From Gaiellasilicea sp963763755 (GTDB taxonomy: Bacteria; Actinomycetota; Thermoleophilia; Gaiellales; Gaiellaceae): a stretch of DNA of 64,000 nucleotides. The stretch lies in NCBI GenBank assembly GCA_963763755.1, contig CAVXQE010000010.1:186001-250000 (forward strand), in the 5' to 3' direction. Under the pieces are notes generated by a model, which was given only the letters and a program-made list of their open reading frames with translations, was not told the DNA's origin and searched no databases. This document shows, in pieces, positions 44,555 through 51,355 of the stretch. A program made the position numbers and the translations under genes. Each line of letters starts with the position of its first letter. Position 1 is the stretch's first letter.

Positions 44555-45187
44555 GTGGGGCCCTACCCGCCGCTTCGCCTCTATCGGATCCCGTTTTCGA
44601 CGAACGTCGAGCGTGTCGCACTCGCGCTTGCGTACAAGGGAGCCGACGTGGAGTGGGTCGACATCGATCCGAACGATCGCAGCGAGGTCGTCCGCGTCAG
44701 CGGCCAGGAGCTCGTGCCCGTGCTCGTCGAGGGCGACCGCGTCCTCACCGACTCGCCGGTGATCCTCGAGTACCTCGAGGAGCGCTTTCCGGAGCCGCCG
44801 CTCTACCCGGCCGAGCCGGCGCGCCGGGCCGAGCTGCGGACGTTCGTCGACTGGTTCAACCGCGTCTGGAAACGGCCGCCGAACCTGATCGTTGACGAGG
44901 AGGCGAAACCGGAGCCGGACCGCGACCGGATCGCCGAGCTCGAGCAGGAGATCGCCGGGGCGCTGCCGCTCTTCGAGGATCTGCTCGCCGGACGCGAGTA
45001 CCTGTTCGGTGACGAGCTCTCCGCCGCAGACGTCGTCGCGTTCCCGTTCCTGAAGTACGCGATCCTCTGGGAAGACGGTGACGAGGAGCGCTTCCACGAG
45101 GTGCTGCGAGACACGCAGCGCCTCGACGGCCGCTATCCCCGTCTCGAAGCCTGGATCCACCGGGTCGACGCGTTCCCGCGGGCGTAG
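44555..45187 (+). CDS. Glutathione S-transferase-family protein
   Basis: This 210-residue protein has an N-terminal thioredoxin-like domain (LYRIPFSTNVERVALALAYKG, then ELVPVLVEGDRVLTDSPVIL with the substrate-binding Ser) and a C-terminal helical domain. Actinobacteria mostly lack glutathione, so another thiol or a non-enzymatic role is possible. GTG 44555. It stands alone; the next small gene starts 65 bp later. Confidence 0.85.
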   Translation: MGPYPPLRLYRIPFSTNVERVALALAYKGADVEWVDIDPNDRSEVVRVSGQELVPVLVEGDRVLTDSPVILEYLEERFPEPPLYPAEPARRAELRTFVDWFNRVWKRPPNLIVDEEAKPEPDRDRIAELEQEIAGALPLFEDLLAGREYLFGDELSAADVVAFPFLKYAILWEDGDEERFHEVLRDTQRLDGRYPRLEAWIHRVDAFPRA

Positions 45188-45252
45188 TCGAGGGAGGGAA
45201 GAAACCGGGCTGCTTCTCCGTCAGGTGGGTGACGACGGAAAGGAGCCCTTCG

Positions 45253-45432
45253 ATGCACCCGACCCTGATGCACGAGATCGCGCGGTATGAGCAGGTGGAC
45301 AGGCTTCGCGAGGCGAAGCACGCACGCCTTGCGCACGAGGTCAGAACGGCCTCAGACACGCCGCAGCGTCGGTTCCGGCTGAATGGCCGGCATCGGGTCG
45401 CAGTGCTCGGAAGGCCCGTCTTCAGCCGCTAA
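45253..45432 (+). CDS. Small conserved-looking basic protein
   Basis: The 59-residue product begins MHPTLMHEIARYEQVDRLREAKH and ends RRFRLNGRHRVAVL. ATG 45253 follows a strong AAAGGAG site at 8 bp. The N-terminal half is a charged helix. Similar miniproteins beginning MHP occur in actinobacteria, but I know no function. It ends 8 bp from the convergent cyclodeaminase stop. Confidence 0.6.
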   Translation: MHPTLMHEIARYEQVDRLREAKHARLAHEVRTASDTPQRRFRLNGRHRVAVLGRPVFSR

Positions 45433-45440
45433 TCGGGGGA

Positions 45441-46019
45441 CTAGCGGCTTGCCGAGGCTGCGACGGCGCGCTTGGCGGCGACCGTCGCAGCTTCGGCCAA
45501 ACGTTGCGCGTGGGCGACGCGTTCGTCGCCCGGCATCGAGACGAGGTTGGCAGCGACCAGGCCGGCGGCGGCACGCGCCGCGGCTTCGGCGAGCAGGGAG
45601 GCAGCACAGGCGTCCTCGGCGCCTCCCGGAGCCGCATGTTGTGCGGCCTCGCATCCGAGCAGAGCCACGTCGTATGCGCACTCCGCGATCGAGAGCGGGA
45701 GCTCAGCCGCGGTGTCGAGCGCCTTGCCGATCGCGGCATCGCGGGTGCCTTCCTCTTCTGCACCTTCGATCAGCGCAAGCGCTTCGAGGTATGCCTCCTC
45801 GTTCGCCTCGGCGAGCTTCTCGACGCGCGACCGGAGAGCCTGCGCCTGTGCGGAGACCCCACGCCCCTCTTCCCAGGTCGGCGAGCGTCTGGCCGCCGAC
45901 GCGATCAGGCCCGCGGCCATCGCGGTCACGATGCCCGAGACGGCACCCGCCCCGGGAGCCGCTGTAGGCCCGGCGATCTCGCCGAGCACGGCGTGCAAGT
46001 CGCGGTCGTACAGACCCAT
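45441..46019 (-). CDS. Formimidoyltetrahydrofolate cyclodeaminase-like protein
   Basis: This 192-residue FTCD_C-family protein (formiminotransferase-cyclodeaminase C-terminal domain, EC 4.3.1.4 type) would convert 5-formimidoyl-THF to methenyl-THF and ammonia. GPTAAPGAGAVSGIVTAMAAG is the conserved glycine-rich start, and the rest is all helix with VEKLAEANEEAYLEAL. It is the last of a three-gene unit led by an ECF sigma factor. Confidence 0.85.
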   Translation of the reverse strand: MGLYDRDLHAVLGEIAGPTAAPGAGAVSGIVTAMAAGLIASAARRSPTWEEGRGVSAQAQALRSRVEKLAEANEEAYLEALALIEGAEEEGTRDAAIGKALDTAAELPLSIAECAYDVALLGCEAAQHAAPGGAEDACAASLLAEAAARAAAGLVAANLVSMPGDERVAHAQRLAEAATVAAKRAVAASASR

Positions 46020-46030
46020 CGAGGGGAAGC

Positions 46031-46300
46031 CTACGCCGAATCGAGCTCGGCGAGGCGGGCACGCAGCGCTTCGGAGAGCGCAGGGCGTGGCTCATAGCCG
46101 GCCGAGGTGAGCGCAGCCTCGAGGTCCGCGAGGAGACGAACGCGGAACGCGGCGTCCTCGCGAGCCCGCTCGACGATCTCATCGAGCTGGCGACGTGCCT
46201 CGGGAAGCTCCTGCGCGGCCTGCACCCATCCGGTCGGTGCCGGCGGCAGCATGCCGAGCAGTTCGCCCAGGCGTTCCTCGTCGTGTGGGGCAGCGCTCAT
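46031..46300 (-). CDS. Small helical protein coupled to the ECF sigma factor
   Basis: The 89-residue soluble protein is mostly helix: LGELLGMLPPAPTGWVQAAQ, then RRQLDEIVERAREDAAFR and a C-terminal helix ending LAELDSA. It has no membrane segment or zinc-binding HxxxCxxC of typical anti-sigma factors. ATG 46300 overlaps the sigma stop by 4 bp, so a regulatory partner is possible but unproven. No family recognised. Confidence 0.65.
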   Translation of the reverse strand: MSAAPHDEERLGELLGMLPPAPTGWVQAAQELPEARRQLDEIVERAREDAAFRVRLLADLEAALTSAGYEPRPALSEALRARLAELDSA

Positions 46301-46854
46301 GAACCTCCAGACGGGTCCGGGACAGGTTTTCTTCCCTCGAGTTTCTCGCGCAGTTTGCCGAGACACCGCGAGATCCGGCTCGCGATCGTGCCGGCGGGCA
46401 GGTCGAGAGCTTCGCCGATGACCCGGTAGCTCTCGTCGCGCGCGAAGAAGCGGTCGAGCACCTCGCGGCAGTTCGGCGAGAGCGCCTGCAGCCCTTCGTG
46501 CACGTCCAGTGCCTCGTCGAGGCCCTCGAGCTCCGCGTCGACCTCGTCGGCGAGCGGCTCCTCGGTCGGCTGCTCGCGCGTGCCCGCACGGAGCCGGTCG
46601 ACGCATGCGTTTCGTGTCAGCTGGGCGAGCCAGGGTCTGATCGCGGTGTCGTCCCGCAGCGAGTCGAGCCGTTCGAATGTGCGGGCGAAGACATCCTGAA
46701 AGACATCCTCGGCGTCGTTCTCCGGCAGCCGGAATCCGCGTACGGCGATCGCGTACACATAGCGCGAGAAGCGTTCGACGAGCTCGTTCCACGCCTCCTG
46801 CTCTCCCGCCCTGCAGCGCTCGACGAGTTGAGCGTCGGTGAGTTCGGTGGTCAT
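46297..46854 (-). CDS. ECF-family RNA polymerase sigma factor
   Basis: This 185-residue sigma70-type factor has region 2 (LVERCRAGEQEAWNELVERF, then NDAEDVFQDVFARTFERL) and region 4 (REVLDRFFARDESYRVIGEA, then PAGTIASRISRCLGKLRE). ATG 46854 is chosen because MTTELTDAQLVERC starts a normal region 2; upstream reading is basic and not conserved. It is divergent from the RPDDR-repeat membrane-protein gene, a likely target. Confidence 0.92.
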   Translation of the reverse strand: MTTELTDAQLVERCRAGEQEAWNELVERFSRYVYAIAVRGFRLPENDAEDVFQDVFARTFERLDSLRDDTAIRPWLAQLTRNACVDRLRAGTREQPTEEPLADEVDAELEGLDEALDVHEGLQALSPNCREVLDRFFARDESYRVIGEALDLPAGTIASRISRCLGKLREKLEGRKPVPDPSGGS

Positions 46855-46960
46855 CGCGGCACCGCCATTCAAGCGGATTGTCGGCCATCGGGAAGAAACC
46901 GGCGCCTTCGTCCGTCCCGTGGTCGAGGCAAGGGGGTTCACGGCAATGGGGAGGAGCACC

Positions 46961-47356
46961 ATGACGAATCGGAGAAAGCGGTGGCTTCGCCGCCTCGCGA
47001 TCGGAGTTTCACTCGCTGCATTCGCCGCGCCGGCTGCGGCCAAGCCCACACCTGCCGGTGGCGGCGGTGGCGTCGCTCTGCAGCAGTCGGCAATTCAAAG
47101 GCCCGACGACAGGTCGGCTCGGTTCACAGTCGGGCAGCAGGTCGTGCTCGCGAGCGCCCTCGCCAGCACCTCAGTGCGGCCGGACGACCGCGCAGACCGG
47201 TTCGCGATCTCGGACGGAGCCTCGTCGGCGACGTCGTCGAACTCCGGCGTCTCCTGGGACGGGGCAGTGACGCTCGGACTCGGGACGCTCGTGCTCGTCC
47301 TGGCACTCGGAATCGGGATCACCTACATTCGCCGGCCGAGAATCGCCGGACTCTAG
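46961..47356 (+). CDS. Secreted/anchored protein with RPDDR repeats
   Basis: The 131-residue product has a signal peptide (RLAIGVSLAAFAAPAAA), a Gly-rich segment, two copies of a short motif (QRPDDRSARF and VRPDDRADRF) 26-27 residues apart, and a C-terminal helix (AVTLGLGTLVLVLALGIGIT) before RRPRIAGL. This means the RPDDR part is outside, anchored by the tail. ATG 46961 has a GAGGAG site. It is divergent from the ECF sigma gene and has its own terminator. Confidence 0.7.
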   Translation: MTNRRKRWLRRLAIGVSLAAFAAPAAAKPTPAGGGGGVALQQSAIQRPDDRSARFTVGQQVVLASALASTSVRPDDRADRFAISDGASSATSSNSGVSWDGAVTLGLGTLVLVLALGIGITYIRRPRIAGL

Positions 47357-47380
47357 GTTCGCGGGGGCAGCGAAGCGGGG

Positions 47381-47403
47381 GCGGGCTCTTCGGGGCCCGC
47401 TTT
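47381..47403 (+). terminator. Rho-independent terminator after the RPDDR gene
   Basis: GCGGGC (47381-47386) pairs with GCCCGC (47395-47400) around a TCTTCGGG loop and is followed by TTT. Confidence 0.7.
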
Positions 47404-47413
47404 CGTGTGGTCC

Positions 47414-47620
47414 CTAAGCGCTTTCGGGCTCGCGCGCGTCGAGCCGTTCCTCGAAGAGGACGCGCAGCTCCTCGCCGGTCGTCAGCACGTCCTTGTAGCG
47501 CGGCCGGCGTGGAGGCAGCTTCACGATCCGAACGTCGTTGTCCCGGTTGCCGTGACAGCGAGCGTAGGCAGCTGCTTCATCGAGCGGCGGTAGCGCGGAG
47601 CGACGGCCCAAGAGGCGCAC
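47414..47620 (-). CDS. Small protein of unknown function
   Basis: The 68-residue product starts at GTG 47620 (RLLGRRSALPPLDEAAAYAR) and continues CHGNRDNDVRIVKLPPRRPR to a helix LTTGEELRVLFEERLDARE. The sequence is well formed, with a basic middle and an acidic helical end, and has no shadow gene on the other strand. No family recognised; it stands alone between two unrelated genes. Confidence 0.5.
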   Translation of the reverse strand: MRLLGRRSALPPLDEAAAYARCHGNRDNDVRIVKLPPRRPRYKDVLTTGEELRVLFEERLDAREPESA

Positions 47621-47728
47621 GACTGGGGCATATCATGCAAGACCGGCCGCCGATAGGTCGCGGGCCGCAGTTTGCGCCGAAAAAGACGAGGCGGCCCACG
47701 GCGGGAACAGCTACACATTCGTGGCTGG

Positions 47729-48451
47729 TCAGCGCGCGCTCAAGGCAGGATGCAGGACGGGGCGCCCCTCCTCCGCGAGGATTGGAGACGACGACTTGAA
47801 CCCCCAGATCAGCGGGTAGAAGCACAGCGAGAGCTCCCAAATGATCTCGGGGAGCGCCGCAATGCTCTTCACCGGCGCGCCCGCGTCGTAGACGTCGAAG
47901 AGCACGCCGATCGCAGAAAGCGTGAGGAGCGGACCGCCGATCATTCCCAGCAGGGCCAGGCGCTGGGGCATCAGGCCGGACTTGTACATCAGGTATCCCA
48001 GGATCAGCCCGTTCCCGATGCCAACGACGAAGCTGGGTCCGAGCAGGAACGTCCAGTCCTTGATCGCGGCGAGTGATTCGGCCAGACCGCCGAGTGCGGC
48101 GGCGTCCGCGCCCGCGTCATGCCGCAAAGTCACGATTGCCAGGACGGCGATGATGCCGACGAGAATGAAGACGCACTCCATGATGCGAGCCGTGACGTAG
48201 CCGAGCGAGAGGATCTCGTGCTGCCGCTTGAGGAGCGGGAACACGACAACCGCGGTGGCGATGTTCGCGACGATGAGGATCAGCTCCAGGAGGGCACCGA
48301 AGTAGATGCGGTTGTCGGCACCTGCGCCGGCGATATAGCCCTGGGGATCATCGAGAACCGGCTGGAACAGACCAAGCGCCGGGATCGAAGTGATGAAGGT
48401 GATGAGGAACAGCGCGCCAAAGGCGAACGAAATCCTTCGCTGTGCGCTCAT
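47729..48451 (-). CDS. DUF4386-family membrane protein
   Basis: This 240-residue protein has six hydrophobic helices. RISFAFGALFLITFITSIPA, followed by RIYFGALLELILIVANIATAVVV and HEILSLGYVTARIMECVFILVG, matches DUF4386. Its function is unknown. ATG 48451 has an AAAGGGG site 8 bp upstream, which rules out the longer frame to 48676. Confidence 0.85.
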   Translation of the reverse strand: MSAQRRISFAFGALFLITFITSIPALGLFQPVLDDPQGYIAGAGADNRIYFGALLELILIVANIATAVVVFPLLKRQHEILSLGYVTARIMECVFILVGIIAVLAIVTLRHDAGADAAALGGLAESLAAIKDWTFLLGPSFVVGIGNGLILGYLMYKSGLMPQRLALLGMIGGPLLTLSAIGVLFDVYDAGAPVKSIAALPEIIWELSLCFYPLIWGFKSSSPILAEEGRPVLHPALSAR

Positions 48452-48663
48452 GTCGGCCCCTTTCGTCGCGGTGGACGGCGCGTGATCCTGCGCCGCGGCT
48501 GAATGATTCCAAAGCCGGGCCGGTACGTCCTCGGGGCGCGTAGACCCACAGTGTTGGGTGGATTCGGAGCGGACTCGTTCAAGATCGGCGTCGTCCGGGA
48601 GCTTGCGGAGACGATCGAGGATCACGGCTGCCTCGTCGGGCGACGACAGAGCAACTCGAGGCC

Positions 48664-48681
48664 GGCGAGAGGACACTCGCC
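48664..48681 (-). terminator. Stem-loop after the SnoaL-like gene
   Basis: GGCGAG (48664-48669) pairs with CTCGCC (48676-48681) around a 6-base loop, 11 bp past the stop of the minus-strand gene at 48692. Confidence 0.4.
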
Positions 48682-48691
48682 AGGCGCGTAC

Positions 48692-49060
48692 TCAGGCTCC
48701 GTCGCGAGGCCGAAAGCCGGAACAAAGCAGATGCGCGCGTTCAATGACGCCGCCGGCAAGCACGCAGAAGAGGTGCTGCTCGACGACGTAGGGCTCGTCA
48801 TCTTCGACGCCTTCGAACCTGTACGCGACGTGGAGCCGGTCGCTGACTTCCTCCGCCCTGGACTCGACGAGGCGAAGCTCCGTCGAGTCGGCGAACCAGC
48901 CGGCGACCAGCGCCGCCGCCTCTTCGGCTCCCGTGCGCTCGCGTAGGCCGGGCGGGATGAGCGCCCGAAACGCGACACCGGGGGTGAAGCAAGCCGCGAT
49001 CGCCGACGCATCCTGTGCGGCAACCGCCTCCACGAACCGCGTCCCGATCGAGTGCGTCAC
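48692..49060 (-). CDS. SnoaL-like / NTF2-fold protein
   Basis: The 122-residue cytosolic protein has the alpha+beta cone pattern of the NTF2-like superfamily: RFVEAVAAQDASAIAACFTPGVAFRAL, then LVAGWFADSTELRLV, RLHVAYRFEG and VVEQHLFCVLAGGVIERAHL. Such folds serve as isomerases, cyclases or ligand-binding proteins; no catalytic residue stands out. GTG 49060. It stands alone. Confidence 0.75.
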   Translation of the reverse strand: MTHSIGTRFVEAVAAQDASAIAACFTPGVAFRALIPPGLRERTGAEEAAALVAGWFADSTELRLVESRAEEVSDRLHVAYRFEGVEDDEPYVVEQHLFCVLAGGVIERAHLLCSGFRPRDGA

Positions 49061-49447
49061 GCTGCGAGTCTAGGACGTAACCCGCAGCGCAGAGCGGCCG
49101 CTCACGGGTATTCCAGAACACTCGCCTCAAGACCGGAAGGCGTGTCATTCTCGGACGCGGCCATCCCGCGTCGCCAACCGAGAAAACGAAAACCCCGCGA
49201 GAGCAGGGTTTTCGTGAGGCGCTGCCGCGCTGCGCGAGTGTGCGGGCATGTCCCTTGAGCTCCGAGCGCCGAACCAGGGGGCGCGAGCGCCGTGCTATGG
49301 CCGCCGGATCGACGAGTGTCCCGGCGGGTTTGCGCGAGGAGGGCTCTCTAGCCGGGGACATTCGGAGCGATCTGCCACCGCCCGAGCACGGGCCACCTGT
49401 AAGACTTGCCGGTCCTTGGGAAGCCTTCGACTAGAAGGAGGGACGAG
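49061..49447. other. Intergenic region with one strong hairpin
   Basis: The region holds CGAAAACCC (49187-49195) paired with GGGTTTTCG (49206-49214), a terminator-like hairpin with an A-run and a T-run on either side, so it could act in both directions. The unit resembles the terminator beside tRNA-Gln (58740-58763), but I find no tRNA here. The end of the region is the ribosome site AGAAGGAGGG of the next gene. Nothing else recognisable. Confidence 0.55.
49187..49214. terminator. Bidirectional terminator-like hairpin
   Basis: A 9-bp perfect stem (CGAAAACCC/GGGTTTTCG) with a 10-base loop and a T-run within the 3' arm. It lies between divergent genes, so its source transcript is unclear. Confidence 0.55.
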
Positions 49448-51115
49448 GTGAAACGAGCAGCAGTCGCGCTCGCAGCGGCGAGCGCGTTGGTCATGGCCGG
49501 CGCGGCGTCCGCCGTGTCATGGCAGACACCCGTCGCGACGAACGTCGTCGCAGACGGCGTCATCACCGGCGGCGGCTATCCGGTCCCGCCGGGCGCGACC
49601 CGGCCCGATCCCGGAACCTGCCGGAGCGGGCTCTACAACGCAAACCGCTCCGAGTCCTGGATCGCGGTCAAGCCCGGCACCGAGACGCTGATCGGCAACT
49701 CGAAGATCTTCTTCGAGAAGTACAGCACCTTCTACGATTTCCATCTCGGCACGGTCACCTTCCAGAACGGGGCGGTGACGGGATCGAACCAGGTCCAGGG
49801 GTACGACTGCGTCTCGACCGGCACGCAGGACATGCCGCCCAGTTGGACGAACAACACCGACCCGAACGTCGACTTCGACACCCGGGGCCGGGCGTACCAG
49901 GTGACGCTCCCGTTCAACGCGTTCTGGGAGGGTGGCCTGCACCCGAACGGCGCGGTCGACGTCTCGTACAGCGACGACCTCGGCGCACATTGGATCAAGG
50001 GCAACGGGGGCGAAGACCTGGAGCCGAACAACAATCAGACGAGCCTTGCCTCCGGCCATGTCGAGGACAAGCAGTGGGTGGCCGTCAATCACTTCGTCGG
50101 CACTCGGTTCCAGGATCACGTGTACGCGGCCTGGACGACGTTCAACGGCGCGGCCGGGAACGGGAAGATCCGACTGGCCGTCTCCGCCGACCGCGGGCTC
50201 ACGTTCCGCAAGGCGATCACGATCACGGCTCCGGGCGTGACGACCCCGGCGACGACGTACGTCTACCCGTCCGTCGGAGCCGATGGGACCCTCTACGTGG
50301 CGTTCGTCGGCGGCTTCGACACGACCAACAAGAACCGCGTCGGGCACGTGTATGTGACGCGCTCGCTCGATGACGGCGTCACGTTCGGCCCGTTCGTGGA
50401 GGCGGCGACGCCGGGTGAGAACCCGAACGGCTTCCTCCCGAACACGAACTTCCGCGACGGGATCATCGAGAGCTTCACCGCCAGTCAGACCTATCCGGGC
50501 CACGTCTACCTGACCTACGAGGACTGGGACGCTGCGTCCGGCCAGTTCGACGTCAAGTTCAGGCAGTCCACCGACGGGGGCCTGACGTGGTCGCCCGTGC
50601 AGACGGTGAACGATGCGCCGAACTCGGCCACGACCGATCAGTTCCAGCCCTCCGTCGCGGCGGGTCCCGGCGGCGCGGTCGCGGTCGCCTTCTACGACCG
50701 CCAGCTAACGTGCCCGAACGACCCGTCGATCCTGCCGCAGCACGTGGGCGACGCAAACACCTGCATCGACGTCTCGCTCCAGGCGTACAAGGACGCCGGA
50801 ACGGCGGCCGGTGCCGTGCCGGTCGGCGGCAACGTGCGGGTCTCGCAGTTCACCTGGGATCCCGACCAGTCGCAGCAGAAGGTCGACGGGATCACCCAGT
50901 ACGCGTGCGCCGGACACAGCGATCCGTGCCCGACGGGCCGCGGCTTCATCGGCGACTACTTCGGGCTCGCGATCTCGAACGGCAACGTCTACACGTACGC
51001 GGTCTCGACGCACTACCCCTCGCCAACGGTGACCGCCGACGGCGGCGGGCCCGTCTACTACCAGCAGCAGGTGCTCGGAATCGTGCCCCGATCGACCTTC
51101 GGGGCGGGCTACTAG
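49448..51115 (+). CDS. Large secreted BNR/Asp-box (sialidase-like) repeat protein
   Basis: The 555-residue protein has a Sec signal peptide (RAAVALAAASALVMAGAASA) and a beta-propeller body. Asp-box repeats (SxDxGxTW type) can be seen: SYSDDLGAHWIKG, SADRGLTFRKA, SLDDGVTFGPF and STDGGLTWSPV. The sialidase RIP and catalytic Arg cluster are not evident, so this is more likely a binding or structural propeller than an active sialidase. GTG 49448 has a near-perfect ribosome site. It is followed by a strong terminator, so it is monocistronic. Confidence 0.82.
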   Translation: MKRAAVALAAASALVMAGAASAVSWQTPVATNVVADGVITGGGYPVPPGATRPDPGTCRSGLYNANRSESWIAVKPGTETLIGNSKIFFEKYSTFYDFHLGTVTFQNGAVTGSNQVQGYDCVSTGTQDMPPSWTNNTDPNVDFDTRGRAYQVTLPFNAFWEGGLHPNGAVDVSYSDDLGAHWIKGNGGEDLEPNNNQTSLASGHVEDKQWVAVNHFVGTRFQDHVYAAWTTFNGAAGNGKIRLAVSADRGLTFRKAITITAPGVTTPATTYVYPSVGADGTLYVAFVGGFDTTNKNRVGHVYVTRSLDDGVTFGPFVEAATPGENPNGFLPNTNFRDGIIESFTASQTYPGHVYLTYEDWDAASGQFDVKFRQSTDGGLTWSPVQTVNDAPNSATTDQFQPSVAAGPGGAVAVAFYDRQLTCPNDPSILPQHVGDANTCIDVSLQAYKDAGTAAGAVPVGGNVRVSQFTWDPDQSQQKVDGITQYACAGHSDPCPTGRGFIGDYFGLAISNGNVYTYAVSTHYPSPTVTADGGGPVYYQQQVLGIVPRSTFGAGY

Positions 51116-51126
51116 ACGCTCGACCT

Positions 51127-51156
51127 TGTGGGCGGCGAGCGTGCTCGCCGCCCACA
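51127..51156 (+). terminator. Strong rho-independent-type terminator
   Basis: TGTGGGCGGCGAGC and GCTCGCCGCCCACA form a 14-bp perfect inverted repeat with almost no spacer, 11 bp after the propeller gene. It may also act on the other strand. Confidence 0.75.
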
Positions 51157-51355
51157 CATCCATCGAGTCGCCGGACATCGTGAGCTCTGCGACGAGCTCG
51201 ACTCCACGCTCGCTGGGTTGTCAGATGGCCCGAGGAGTTTCCCCAGGGTCGGCCTCAGCCTCCCGAGCTGATCACGACACCGCCCGAGGCTCGCGAGTGA
51301 CGACCCGAGCAGGCGTTGTCGAGTTGTGGGACCTTTCCGACGGCGGTTGACGGTG

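Noticed and set aside
49187..49214. A tRNA next to the terminator-like hairpin
   Set aside because: The hairpin resembles the one after tRNA-Gln, but neither strand around it contains a T-loop (GTTCRA) or an anticodon arm.
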